Positions 11,152-22,245 are shown, numbered from the stretch's first letter. The stretch is 64,000 nucleotides of DNA from Kalaharituber pfeilii (GCA_015179045.1 WHUZ01000051.1:186001-250000), one strand, 5' to 3'. The notes: generated by a model from the sequence alone, not told the origin. A program made the numbers and translations.

Positions 11152-11412
11152 GGACCCCATTATTACCCGGAGGAATGTATGTGATACTGGATTGTGAGCT
11201 GGATCACCCAAGCTACCTAATATCTCAAGGCACCTTGATACAGAAGGAGATATAGTCATGTATACTTTGAGCAGGCATTATCAGGTCCCTCCGAGAGTTT
11301 CTATATAATATCCCAGGAGCCTCTGGGTTATATTACTGGAGTTTCATAGCCCAGGACTGCAGCATTTGTACATGATGTATCAAGCAATATGCATTACCTA
11401 ACTTGGTATATA

Positions 11413-11471
11413 CTCTCGCCATAGCCCTCAGGGCGGTATGCGAGTAATGATATAAAAAAAAAAAAAAAAAA
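11413..11471 (+). mobile_element. Tail-A mini-insert
   Basis: The 14-bp duplication TAACTTGGTATATA lies at 11399-11412 and 11472-11485. The hairpin is complete (CTCGCCATAGCCC...GCGAGTAATGATAT), followed by a run of about 17-18 A. Confidence 0.92.
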
Positions 11472-11940
11472 TAACTTGGTATATATATCCCTATCAATCC
11501 CGACTTCCTATCAATTCCCACAAGCTATTCAGGTTATGTGTAGAGTTATAATATAACTGTTATATTCTAGAGCATTCCGAACATGCCTGATATTTTTAGA
11601 ATTATATACAGACTGAATATCAAAATTCGCTTCTAGTAATAAAAATATATGTATGGATATTAGCTCACCACTTGTTCCATATGTATCCAATTATCATGAA
11701 ACATTCCACATCTCTCGAATACATACTATAGAAGGTATGTGCACTTGCTCAAGATTCTAAATAGCCATCTTGCCATTTTACACCTGCATAGGGTTCAAAT
11801 GCCTAATTGGGCAACTACCATGATAGAGTATCATTCAAAATTTACAATTGGCTAACCGAGATGCAGAAGTTACCTTCCTATACCTCTCCAAGCTGTATGT
11901 GCAATTTGGATATCTTCTATGAAGATTTGGCCTTACAGTG

Positions 11941-12653
11941 CAATGAATCCAACAGGCCAGGCCAGGCCAGGCCAACCGGAGGCCTGGACTGGCCTGGACC
12001 GTGAAATTCTGGGCCTGGCCTGGCCTGAACAATCAGGCCAGGCCGTGAGGGCCGGCTGGACCGGCCCAGGCGGCCTGAAACAATCAGGCCATTCAGGCCA
12101 GTCCAGGCCAACCAGGCCATTTACGTAAATTCAAGCGATTTTGGAATTTAACCCAGGTAAATTAGATCTTAATAGTCCTAGATATTTCCACTATCAGTAA
12201 TTGACAGTTGCGCATCAGGTATCATCATCGAAGAATTGAGTCCAGTCTGTTGTATTATCTGGAAGGTCCATCATTTTTAAAATATTTCTTAGTATATATA
12301 CTTGAATGCAAAGTGTGATACATACTTGACAAAAGTCGTAGACCGCTGCTGTTTAAAATTCTAGACATACGGGAGATTCTACTCATTTAAATACTCAAAC
12401 AATCTGGTAAATGCTGGCCTCAATTCAGCTGGATAGCTGTGGAGTGATTCGTTTAATTGGCCTGAACCGGCCTGAATGGCCTGAACCGGCCTGAACCGGC
12501 CTGATTGGCCTGGACCGGCCTGATTGGCCTGGACTGGCCTGGTTGGCCTGATTCATGTGGATCAGGCCGGTCCAGGCCACTGAGAATACCGGCCTGGACC
12601 GGTCCAGGCGGTTTCAGTCCAATGCAGATCACGGCCTGGCCTGTTGGATTCAT
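11941..12653. mobile_element. Non-autonomous hAT-like element with GGCCTG subterminal arrays
   Basis: The ends are inverted copies of GCAATGAATCCAACAGGCC. They are flanked by CCTTACAG at 11931-11938 and by the same motif at 12656-12663, consistent with an 8-bp hAT-type duplication within a base or two of the element ends. Inside each end lie dense tandem GGCCTG/CAGGCC units (about 11955-12125 and 12457-12655) around an AT-rich centre with no transposase. Subterminal repeat clusters are a known hAT transposase-binding feature. Exact borders are uncertain by 1-2 bases. Confidence 0.75.
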
Positions 12654-12845
12654 TGCCTTACAGGAGGCTGTTGTTTTGATTCCGGAAGTGCACCGGGTCT
12701 CGGTAATGCGCCGGATCCCCGTCAGTGACGTTTGCCACCTTTCCCTCCGTCGAGTCAGCGACAACCACTTCGACAGGACGAGCGCTCGGAAGCCACTCCG
12801 CAACCACAGCGTCCCCCACAGCGAAACCTACATAGATCGAAAGCT

Positions 12846-12930
12846 CTCAGTGCGCTGAGTCTTTAGATCTAATTTTTATTCCAAAAAACCCAACTCCTCA
12901 AGTTTCCCCCTTGGGGGTTAAGTTTTGAGG
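12846..12930 (+). promoter_or_regulatory. Two conserved 5' UTR hairpins
   Basis: The first is CTCAG-TGCG-CTGAG (12846-12859). The second is a longer stem around CCCCC-TT-GGGGG flanked by CTCAAGTTT and AAGTTTTGAG (about 12897-12929). Both are retained in the element at 46168-47540 (47437-47450 and 47368-47398) despite sequence drift. A role in translation or packaging is inference. Confidence 0.55.
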
Positions 12931-12994
12931 AAATTTTCAGCTCCTTACTCCGTTGCCAGCACACCACCATCCCTGACTTCTTGGCATTCCCACC

Positions 12995-13945
12995 ATGGAT
13001 CCGACCAATAGATTCATGGCATTGGGCAGCCCAGCACCAAAAAACATGCCCGTAGGTGCCAAAACAACTCTGGCCAAGAGTACCCGTCTCGAGGCCCCAC
13101 TGTACAAGTCTATCGGAGATCGGCTCGGCGGAGTCAATATGTCCGATATGCTTGATGCCGTGGGGGATGTCATCGAACACATACATGCTTGCATAAAAGA
13201 CCAGAAGACAAGACCAAACTTTGAACCAACAGACAGGTTCCTGTGTGAAATCAGGAGTGTGCATCGCGTCATTGCTGCTCTTGCACTAGCGGTGAAGACG
13301 GAATCATGCACAGAAATACACAATATGCACCTGAGGAAACCCTCAAAGGAAGGGGAATCACAAACTGACCCGGAGAAACCACCAAAGCTGTCATATGCAG
13401 CAGTTGTCTCCCAGAACATCCCGCCAAGCACACCCCCGGAAGGGGACAATTCTGACCGACCTCCAGTGGCACCACCCAAAAGCCGAACAAAGTCCACTGC
13501 TTTCCAGTCCAAAAAAGTGAAAGGGGGACAGAGTACCAGTCCCCCCAAGCAGAAAATGTCCAAGAAACCATCTCCAGCACCATCTCCGAAGCCAATCCCA
13601 AAGGAAAGGACACTCCCGCAATCCGGTCGTGCGATCGTAGTACATGGAATTGCGGTGACAAAGAAACTCGGGAAAGTAAGAGATTGGATGGAGAATGCGA
13701 ACCCATGGATGGGAAAGATTGTTGCGGCAAGATGGTTGGTGAAGAAAGAGAGGAGGGAGGGAAAGAAGGCTAGCTCGGTTGTCATCTACCTGGAGGGGGA
13801 GGTGGAATCGGATAGCCAAACACCAGCGAAGGTAAGGTTGTCAGGCAAGTGGTACGATTCGTGCCTGTATGACTGGGATAGAAATTCAAAGGTGGACAGA
13901 AAGGGGAAGGGGAGGGAGGTGGAGGAAATGGACTTGACGGCATAG
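12995..13945 (+). CDS. ORF1-like RNA-binding protein (316 aa)
   Basis: The start CACCATGG has a strong context and lies 65 bp after the second hairpin. Residues 1-100 hold a helical region (SDMLDAVGDVIEHIHACIKD). Residues 120-210 are proline- and lysine-rich. Residues about 211-300 form the conserved domain IVVHGIAVTKKLGKVRDW...SSVVIYLEGE...VRLSGKWY. This domain recurs in five other copies in the window and resembles the RNA-binding part of LINE ORF1 proteins. The frame is intact end to end, unlike most LINE pieces nearby. Binding to the element's own RNA is inferred. Confidence 0.75.
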   Translation: MDPTNRFMALGSPAPKNMPVGAKTTLAKSTRLEAPLYKSIGDRLGGVNMSDMLDAVGDVIEHIHACIKDQKTRPNFEPTDRFLCEIRSVHRVIAALALAVKTESCTEIHNMHLRKPSKEGESQTDPEKPPKLSYAAVVSQNIPPSTPPEGDNSDRPPVAPPKSRTKSTAFQSKKVKGGQSTSPPKQKMSKKPSPAPSPKPIPKERTLPQSGRAIVVHGIAVTKKLGKVRDWMENANPWMGKIVAARWLVKKERREGKKASSVVIYLEGEVESDSQTPAKVRLSGKWYDSCLYDWDRNSKVDRKGKGREVEEMDLTA

Positions 13946-14138
13946 CGGGTTGTCTCATGGGTTTTATTTCCTCTATTCCCTTTTGAATGTCGGTGTATAT
14001 AGTGAGTTGTTGTTTGTTTTTAGGTGCCTGTCTCCGGGCCATAAGGACCTCGGTCCAGGGACCCTGCCATGGCGAACAGCTGCAAGCGGGGTTATGTGAA
14101 AATAAAAAAAAAAAAAAAAAAAAACCTTTCCCTCCGTC

Positions 14139-14420
14139 CTCTCTTGCAAAAAGCCATCAAGCCCCAGTGATTTTGTGCCCAGTTCATTATCCACCTCCAG
14201 CCACATGTGAACATTCCCCAGTCTCTTCGTCACTGATATCCCATGAACTACTATTGCCAAAGTGGCAGGTCATAGTTCTAGCATTTTTAGTAAAAGGGGC
14301 TTGCTCTTTGCAGTAGAAGCAGTCCTACAGGCGGTGGTCTTTACTTTGGTACAGGCAGATGGGTCTTTCTTCTTACCACTGGGTGAGGTGGGAGGGGCTG
14401 GCCTCATTTTCGAAGGATCT
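14139..14420 (-). pseudogene. Older ORF1-like copy split by the full-length element
   Basis: The minus strand reads LAIVVHGISVTKRLGN and then WLEVDNELG, matching the conserved ORF1 domain. It continues across the insertion into 12736-12664 (REGK-type residues). Frameshifts lie upstream. The 15-bp target duplication of the insert sits inside this ORF. Confidence 0.6.
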
Positions 14421-14578
14421 GCAGAGGTTTTGGCGGCTACTTCTACATGTGAGGGTTACTCTATTTGCAATTTACACATCTACATTACGGGCTATGGAGG
14501 TTTGGGCGGTCGCTTCAGCGTATGATGGTCGCTCTGTTTACATATCCACATTACGCATAGGTAGAGTAGACTTTGTTG

Positions 14579-14637
14579 CCCTGCCATGGCGAACAGCTAC
14601 AAGCGGGGTCACGTGAAATAAAAAAAAAAAAAAAAAA
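14579..14637 (+). mobile_element. Tail-B mini-insert
   Basis: The 16-bp perfect duplication AGAGTAGACTTTGTTG lies at 14563-14578 and 14638-14653. The insert is the complete hairpin starting exactly at CCCTGCC plus about 18 A. Confidence 0.93.
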
Positions 14638-15019
14638 AGAGTAGACTTTGTTGTTGAGGTAGATTCTGGCTCCTCATCTCCATAGTACTTTTTTGCGAAC
14701 ATCACTTATAAAGAGGTGGATATTCTTAAGGTGCTGATGTGCCAGAGCATATTCATCCTCAAGATCTACTCTTTTTATCATTACAATCTCATATAGAAGA
14801 TTGTGCATTGCATCGAAAACAAAAGCTGGTGATATCTTTTGAAGTTGAGCTGTCGATTCCTTGGCTGACAAGTTGTTAAGTTCAGTGGTAGGCGAGCATG
14901 TGGTGGTATTGATTGGTCTGGTGAACATCTACTAATCGTGAGAGGGCTTGGCATCACGTGAAGACCTAGCGCGAGTGCGCATGATACTATACTTCATAGT
15001 CTCCGGTCAGATACTCGCT

Positions 15020-16545
15020 CATTCAAAAAGTATTCAAACATACGAGCTATGATATGCGCTTTTGGGAATAGCTTGATATGTAACATTCGCTCGTATAGAA
15101 CTTGTATCTCCTTAATTGTCTTGGCCCTCACTACCTATCTGACCAGCATTGCCGTTGCATAGAGCATAGCAGTGGCATACTGGGTCATCCCAAAAAGGGT
15201 ATAGTACAGTTGCCTTATGCAGTGTCCGAATACTTTTTGCATCAGCGAGTGCTCAATAAAGTACTATAATTGGAACGGCTGACTAATGCATACCTTAACG
15301 AGCAGCTATGGTGGGGGGCACCAGTAAAGGACCACCTGTAACATTCGGCCGCCTGCTGACTAATACACCAAATTCCTGACTCATGCAGCTCAGGCTGCCC
15401 CGCTCGCCCACTCTCTTTGTTCCTCTTGAGACCTCATATCTCCACATCGCAACGGTTTTTAATTTCGGACAACTTGAATTAAGCTTCTACAGGTGAGTGC
15501 AATTTCATAGCTTCTATTTATCTATGAATATTAACTAAATATATGCATTTCTACTGATATTCCGGCATTCACCATAATGGCTCGTCCTACCAAGAAAAGA
15601 AGAGCTATATTAAATGCTGTTGCTGCTAGGAAAGAGAAAAGGAGAGCACTTTTGGTGGAAGTAGATGCCAGCGAGCCACCTGCAATAGAGATGGACATCC
15701 CCAGACCACTTGTATAGGAGTCTTCGGTGGATGAGTCTGAGAGTGATCTAGAAGAGGAGGAACAGAATGAGCAGGAGGTTCAAGACTTGAACATGGTGGC
15801 AGATGTTTATAAAGAGCTCATGAAAAATATAGTAGATGTAGATTTTTCTACTATTGAGTTCAAATATTAACGTGGGTTACAAGTCTCTCGCCAGACTCTA
15901 TGGCGGCATAAAAAAGCACAACAAAACTTGCAGCACTCAGCTACTGGATGCCGACTAATGTTACTATTAATCGCTTCTTTTATAAGTGTTTACGTACTAT
16001 GGAGGCTTATCGGGATGGTTGTAGATATGGTACTGATGAGTTTACACAACGTGTATATAAGAGTCATCGAAGAGCTGAGTAGATCTTTTCTCTATATCGT
16101 AATTTTTCTTTCTGCACTAGTACTAATTCTGCAATCTTGGCAATCTTGGCATGTAACAATTAAAAGGCCTCCCATACAAAGTACAAATTTTTTAATCTGC
16201 TATTTCTCAACATCACATTAAATTTTTTTTAATTTGGACAATGAACAGTTGTAGAGCAAGCGCAATAGTACATGCCTACATTGTTTAATTTTTAATGCAA
16301 GTTCCGGTTCAGTATTTTGGTCGCGGGTGGTCCCTTACTGGTGCACTCCACCATACTCGCTGGTTTGGAACGCTGCATAACAAATTTGTACTTATTCCAA
16401 ATGGCGAATAGCGCACAAGATTTATGCAGCGTTTCAATACTTTCCGAACCACCCGAGTAGTTTCAAAGTATTCGGATGCCTGACTAATCCATATGCTGTA
16501 CCATATTAGTCCGGCGTACGAATACTTTTCAGAACTGGCTAGTAA
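15020..16545. mobile_element. Decayed DNA transposon with long inverted repeats
   Basis: Collinear inverted blocks match between the arms. ATGGTGGGGGGCACCAGTAA near 15308 pairs with the reverse complement of 16328-16353. TCCGAATACTTT near 15226 pairs with 16455-16470. AAAAGTATTC near 15027 pairs with 16525-16535. Outer ends are only approximate. The interior carries a broken ORF. The repeats are diverged, so it is old. Confidence 0.55.
15576..15960 (+). pseudogene. Broken N-terminus of a transposon protein
   Basis: ATG at 15576 begins a basic stretch (MARPTKKRRAILNAVAARKE), then an acidic segment (ESELEEEEQNEQE type). A motif VSRQTLWRHKKAQ follows, with in-frame stops near 15716 and 15868. 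Basic-acidic heads followed by an S-T-xWR(H/R)K helix occur in a group of fungal DDE transposases. That assignment is from memory and tentative. Confidence 0.4.
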
Positions 16546-16701
16546 ATTGTCGCAGAGTCCTAGCTTTTGGCGCAAAGGTTTAATTAGATGGCCAGTAATT
16601 ACTCGCAACAGTAACTACTTAAGTACGTACTTAAGAACAGCATTAATACGTTTAGGGAAGTGACTGCCTGATTTAGTAGACTATATTAGAAAGGATTTAT
16701 A

Positions 16702-17053
16702 CAAACCCTGAAATTTCTGGGTAAGTTAATTAGTAATCATGCTAAAACCCTAAACTCAGGAATCCACTACCGGTACACTACAAACGGTTGTGGTGTACTA
16801 GTTGCGGAATTGACAATTTGAGATTGAGAGGACCGTGGAGGGCGCCCACGATATCGCACTGGGATAGGATTTTCTTGAGTAGATAGCGGAGTGGTTTGGC
16901 TCATTCTTCACATTCATTAGATGTGAATAATCTTTAGAACTAAGTGTTGTGGGAATTTTTCCGGCGGAAATTTTCAGGACTTGGCAATAATAAACACGTT
17001 GTTGCTAAGGCAACGTAATTTTTTCCGAAACCCTGAAAAAAGTTCAGGGTTTG
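16702..17053. mobile_element. Candidate TA-flanked MITE
   Basis: CAAACCCTGAA follows TA at 16700-16701, and its inverted copy TTCAGGGTTTG precedes TA at 17054-17055. Only about 11-17 bp of inverted repeat is convincing. Confidence 0.45.
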
Positions 17054-17858
17054 TAGAACCGCTCTTATTATCTGGGTGTGAACCGGTTACCCGACCGGGG
17101 GTTGCCACATTTTCCCTTCGTTTATCGCAATTTGGAATTCAATGCTCACAGTGATCCGATGCTTGGGGTTATCGGACACTAACATGTTCAGATCGAAAAT
17201 TGTGGTATGGTAACCGTATTATAATGTTCATTTCAGCAGCGATGCTAGTTGGGTTTATTGTGGCGAACGACTGAGGTGTGCTGTCACAATTGTACAGTGT
17301 GAGGAATGCAGCATTATCAGGTGCAGGTTGCAGGTAGTTCCTTTACCAAGTTATCATCATTTGCATTATGATTTCGAAACTAAATGTCCATAACACGGAA
17401 GAGAGAAAAGGCTCCTCACTTCCCACCTCCAGCAGAGAATACATAACGCTGTCCATAAATTGCATAACATACCACACAGTATTGGAGATTCTGCAGTTCA
17501 AATTGTTGCGCAGCGTGAAGACATTTAACGCATATAGAGATTTTGCAAAAGGGACTGGAAGCGGCAGACAAATTGGAATTTTTTCCATCAAGAAGATGAA
17601 GCAGGAGAAAAGAAAACGAGGGAAACAAGAGACAAGAAAAAGAAAACAGTACAATCGGAGAGCAGAACAAATAAGAAACAGATGGAATTCACATTCACAC
17701 CGCCAATGCGGAATACTAGTCCAAGAAAGCACTGAGAGATAAAGAATCCTGATCAATAAGTGGTAATTGGGCCTGGTCGTATATTTCACCACCATAGAGG
17801 AAGTCTTCAGTGGGGTCCCCTATTCCGTAGGCTTGCCGATGAAGTTGCAGATTCTGCT

Positions 17859-19902
17859 TTACGGAGGTGTGCTCTTGGAGGGGTAACTAGTGTCAGAGGT
17901 GGCAATCTCAGAGATCTGTTCATTCCTGCGCCTCATGCTGATGCCACTGAACTCATCTGCCTGCAGCTCAGCTACTGGTATCCCCTCGGTCTCACTGGCG
18001 ACGACTGGAACCCACCCCCGGTGATGAGTCCAAACCGGAGTATTATCTTGCTGTGCCAGATTCTCTTGATGTTCCAGATTCTCTTGCTGTGCCAGATTCT
18101 TTTGCTTTGCCAGAGTCTCGTCAAGCATCCTGTAAAGTTGTGTCGCTTGCAAGCCGGCAGTATACATGACAAACCGTTTAAATCTCCCTTGCCTACCAGT
18201 GCCCAGAACTGTCAATTTTCTTGCGATCTTCAGCACAATTGAAATCAGCAGAATAACCCCCAGAGCAGCCGGTAACGCCGTTATTTGAACGAGGCTTAAA
18301 GCAACCACCTCCCGGCTTACCAAAATAAAGTCCCCAGTACCTTGCATGTAACTGCCGTTTTCAAATCGCAACACATTGTGAATATCGGGATTGTCAAGTG
18401 CAGCTGCAGTTATCGCTGCATTACGGAAGATGTCTCTGGTTCCAATGAAGGCGGCGTAAACTAATCGTGTGATGTCGTCCTTTGCGGATTCATTCTGAGC
18501 ATAGAGTGCATTGTCTGGACTAACTGAACGGGAAGCGGACTTTAAGGAGCCAGCAATATTTGACCTTCCAAGGTTGAGAACTACTGGAATGATCAATTGT
18601 GTCGCCAAAATCTCCTTGATTGCCTGTGGTATTGTGACAGGTGGTGCATTGTTGGTTTTAGTCAGAAAATCTGCTATTGTTCCCTGCCAGTCCTTGTATG
18701 ACCAACGGTTGTTCTCCTCGCATTTGAGAGGTGGCCTAGCAGTCTTGACTTCGTATGTATAGTTGTATTTTGTCCGCAGTGCTTCTGTAGGGTTTAACTG
18801 AGTCGCATACCAAGCATCCGTTCCATTAGTATATGACATTCGCTTAGCAGTGGAGGGGTGATTGTATAGTAGGTTTTTCCTGTCTTTTGATTATCCAAAA
18901 TGCCATCATTGTCGGTAGTGTAATTTACGGCGAGGAACTTTGCAAATGGGGCCTGCCTTTGGGCAATTGGCATAGCCGTTGTTTGATCCCGTGTTATAAA
19001 CGGCCAGTCTGATGCATTGTCATTATTGGATGGCCATAAATTGTACATTTCATATTCTCCCCATTAGGTAGGGTCGAGTTTTGAGATCCGGCATACCAGG
19101 AATTTTCAAAGTTGCACTGTCCCTCAACATGTAGGACAAGTTGACTCAGATGTTGCAAGCCCATATCCAATCCTCTCACAGTATAGCGATAGTGGATCCT
19201 GTAGCGCTTCTCACCAGTGTCGTTGAAATTATTATCCATATCACTGATTGTGACATTGACATGTGCTCCAATTTTCTTCTCATATCCCTCAACACTTGCA
19301 ATGGACCGTAAAGCCAGTCTGCTGTTGTATTGCATATTGACCAAATTGGTGCTGGATATCGCGTTGGTACGGTTAAAATCAGGAAAGAACACTAATTTTG
19401 GATTGACAGGTGCTGCATTTCCAAGAACGAGGAGCTCCGGAAATCTCAACCCTGTTGCAAAGCTACCCCCCCATGCACCTAATGCAAAGAACATAATAAC
19501 GGCATCAAGCCCAAGGGTCTTCCAAGTCATTTCAATTGAATTAACACTCTTGAGAATACCCCATAAAACCGTCAATGCATGCTGCGCCAGGACCGGCAGG
19601 GCATGGAGAGGGTCTGCAGCATTCCAAGCGGCGATCATGGTTATGTGGTCCGTACGGTTCATGCGCTTAGTGGCAAACATCAGGAAAGATATTGAAAGCA
19701 GGATGTCCCATGTAAATTTGAAGACGACCGTGATCAAAAGGATGTACAATGCACCAATGATCCTCGCATCTTTTTGCGACATCGCAACCGCCATTTTGCC
19801 GCCATTTGCCGTGGGAAAAGTAAATTTGGTGAATGTAAGGTATGCAGCTGGGGAAATATCCGTCAAGGAGTATGTATCTAAAGTTGCAGATGTGGAGGCC
19901 AT
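17859..19902 (-). pseudogene. Membrane-protein family, copy 2 (two frameshifts)
   Basis: ATG at 19902. The first frame runs to about 19045, the second to about 18840, the third to the stop at 17859, about 680 codons in all. Against copy 1, a single base is missing at AATGGGGAGAATATG, which explains the first shift; the second is also a one-base loss. N-terminal half: membrane segments near residues 48-76 and 125-150, then a large N-glycosylation-rich ectodomain containing APVNPK and DMGLQHL. C-terminal part: a strong membrane segment (VVALSLVQITALPAALGVIL), then a cytoplasmic tail with LAQQENL repeats. The family is unknown to me. The long clean frames suggest recent inactivation or sequence errors. 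Confidence 0.7.
18047..18118 (-). repeat. 18-bp coding tandem repeat (LAQQEN units)
   Basis: Four imperfect 18-bp units encode NLAQQE/NLEHQE/NLAQQD in the C-terminal tail of membrane-protein copy 2. Such repeats change copy number easily. Confidence 0.6.
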
Positions 19903-20098
19903 CTAGTGATCCGTGATGTAAGTCAATTTGCTGCGGGCAAAAGAAGAACCAATTAAATGAGGTCGGTGGGGTACCAGCCTTGGATAGTGGGGAATTGGCA
20001 CAGTGCGTTTGGACTCTGGCAGCAACAAGTCCGACAGTGGCAGGAAAACGCAGCGGTCGCAGCACTACCTAACGAACCGAGAGTGCTTCTCACGAATG

Positions 20099-20105
20099 TT
20101 TTATA
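20099..20105 (-). promoter_or_regulatory. TATA box upstream of membrane-gene copy 2
   Basis: TATAAAA about 197 bp upstream of the ATG, in the position equivalent to 1178-1184. Confidence 0.5.
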
Positions 20106-20292
20106 GCTTTCATAACGAAGCCATGGGCAGCAGAGTGATCTCGTACATAGGCGTAAGAAGGCTAGATAGCTGCCTTCAGTTCAACTCGATGCGGTAAGCG
20201 GTGGAAAATAGAGCCGCACAAGATATTATCATGCCGATGCATGCTTGCAATGACTAGCGCAATTCTTTCATTTGGCTTACTAGTCTTATCAC

Positions 20293-20320
20293 ACATGCAT
20301 GCATGCATGCATGCATGCAC
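20293..20320 (+). repeat. (CATG)n microsatellite
   Basis: About six perfect CATG units. The corresponding place in the other duplication unit has only ATTGCATGCATGCA, so the tract expanded after duplication. Confidence 0.7.
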
Positions 20321-21615
20321 TAGCGTCCTATCATCAACTCATGCTTACATGTGCTAGCTGAACTTTGGAAACCCTTGATTCGTCAGCGTGAGGATACGAA
20401 GTAAAGGAAATACGTAATAATCCAATCGAATCAAATGTCTAAAACCAACAAGCTTGGTGCACCAGTTGTCGCCGCAAATGAAACTTGAAAGCAATTGGCA
20501 GCAACAGCTAGCAGATTGTTATTTTTTTTAACGCGATGGTAAAGAAGTTGACTGGCAATAAGCTTCCCCTATCGGAAATCGGTCTTTGGCGGTTAACTGG
20601 CATAATCTATAGAGAGATTACGTACTGGACACAGAACCTTCAGATGTATCTATCTTTAGGCATTGTTCACTCTCTGCCAGCAAGGCACGCGTGCAACGAA
20701 CTACCCACAAAGTAATACCTTGGAGGCAATACATACATCCTGAGCTGGAATCATCCAGCACCACCTGTATCTACCAATTTAGTGGAAAGCGTCGAGTGCC
20801 TGCCAGCTAAGCAATGTCTCTATCTCCGGCGTCAGTTCTGCTAACTAGGTGGTGCTGGCACTCCGACAATCAGTGATCTGCGTTCCACAGACTCTGCATA
20901 AAGCCTGCACTCGTTGGGCGCCTTGCCGACAGCATCGATATCGGTATGTTCACAGGCCGCTTTCTCAGAAACCGAGCCTTGTGGACCCCCATGGGATCAA
21001 CCTATAGTTGCCTGCTGTCACAAATGAAGCCTTCGGTTATTCAGTTATTGCTTTGCAAAGGTCTGGCAGCCATCCCTTGCCAGCGCAAAAATCAAAAATC
21101 TATATGCCAACGGAAAAGGTCCGAGTACTCGATTGCAAACTATCCTTATACTTACTTAGTCTTGGGGACCTGAAAATGGCCTCAATCTAGGTATGTATAG
21201 CTGAGTCCACCTCTGAGAATTCACTATACCATTTCGGTTGTGATGGCCACTGATACCTTGACGTTCCATTAGCCCAATCCTGCTGGCATTAGATTTTGAG
21301 GTTTCGCGCTGCTTAGGATCTTGTTCGTGAAAATAAACGGTGCATGCAACCTTAAGGCCCCGGGCCCGGGTACGTATGCTCTACTCCATACGCATTATGA
21401 TAGCAGGGGCCAATACTCCCTGGTCAGAGTTTTTGTTACACCAGTTGCAACGCATCTCGAAGTCCGTTGATTCAAGATTTAAACTCTCTACAAGTTCAGA
21501 CGTATAATTGTTTTTGCAGTTTTTATTATTTGTTTAGCACTTCTTTGTTAAATAATTTTTTTGCAGCTTTTTGAAATGTCTGTAGAAGCCAAGCGGTATG
21601 TAGGTGGCAGAATGC

Positions 21616-21667
21616 CCCGCCATGGCGAACAGCTGCAAGTGGAATTACGTGAAAAAAAAAAAAAAAA
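21616..21667 (+). mobile_element. Tail-B mini-insert
   Basis: GGTGGCAGAATGC/GGTGACAGAATGC (12 of 13) lies at 21603-21615 and 21668-21680. The hairpin begins CCCGCCATGGCGAACAGCTG. Confidence 0.88.
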
Positions 21668-22237
21668 GGTGACAGAATGCTTAGCTACAGGCCTCACATT
21701 TGGGCTCTAGCATAGGCAACAGGACACACTCTGGTAGTTAGTGTAACGAAGGACTGGATGATTGCGCTTGCCCTAAATAGGGCCAGCGAAGGATTGCCAT
21801 GTCGAAGTCCCAAATAAGATCATATGCGGCAAGTCAAAGTATTTGTCGCAAGTAATCATAAGTATCAAAGTTTGGACTACTGCCAGGCATTATTATTTGC
21901 GCGATCAGTAGACCTCGGGATTATTAGCATAGCTGCATAAGAGTCATGTTTGTTGAAAGCCCCACTCAGAACAATTGGATACATATGTACGTGGACGGGG
22001 CTGAGCGTATACAAAGCGGAAGTGTAATTATAGCTTGAGTTTGTTGACAAGGCTGGTACTATTCTAGGTTGCCAAGAGAACCTTCACCCAGAAGTTCGGC
22101 CTCTTGTGTGACGACAATCGATCTTTCTCTTACCAAATTGCATAATTCCTGCCAGGTACGTTGTCCCGTCAGAAAAGCAAAGTATTTCATTCTCAGTTGA
22201 GATTGTAATGGCATCCTTTGCCGTCATCAAAATTCCC

Positions 22238-22245
22238 TATATAAG
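22238..22245 (+). promoter_or_regulatory. TATA box of the fasciclin gene
   Basis: TATATAAG lies 113 bp upstream of the ATG at 22351. A C/T-rich leader (ACCTTCCCTCCATTGC) follows, as is common in fungal promoters. Confidence 0.5.

Larger units (their letters stand above)
12752..14123 (+). mobile_element. Full-length ORF1-only retroelement (1372 bp), tail B
   Basis: The 15-bp duplication ACCTTTCCCTCCGTC at 12737-12751 and 14124-14138 defines both ends. Order: a 243-bp 5' UTR with two hairpins, one ORF of 316 codons, and a 3' UTR. A CCTGTCTCCGGGCC segment and the tail-B hairpin follow, then poly(A). There is no room for an RT. The 5' UTR aligns with that of 46168-47540, which confirms the 5' end. 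It is inserted in an older, opposite-strand copy of the same ORF. Confidence 0.9.
18865..21030. repeat. Segmental duplication, unit 2
   Basis: Partner of 1-1920. The region from 19903 outward, upstream of the gene, is clearly alignable, including the TATA box. Later parts (for example 20800-21030) match with more gaps. Confidence 0.6.

Noticed and set aside
12937..13819. Minus-strand ORFs opposite the 12995-13945 ORF
   Set aside because: Shadow frames; the plus-strand frame has the start context, element order and conserved domain.
14579..14637. Regularly similar short hairpin units across the window, considered as a CRISPR-like or palindromic-unit array
   Set aside because: Units are dispersed, in both orientations, with poly(A) and individual target duplications, so they are retro-insertions.
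17343..17795. Overlapping 150-aa minus and 124-aa plus ORFs
   Set aside because: Both are open over the same bases with no homology or promoter; composition (KR-rich versus FL-rich) suggests chance.
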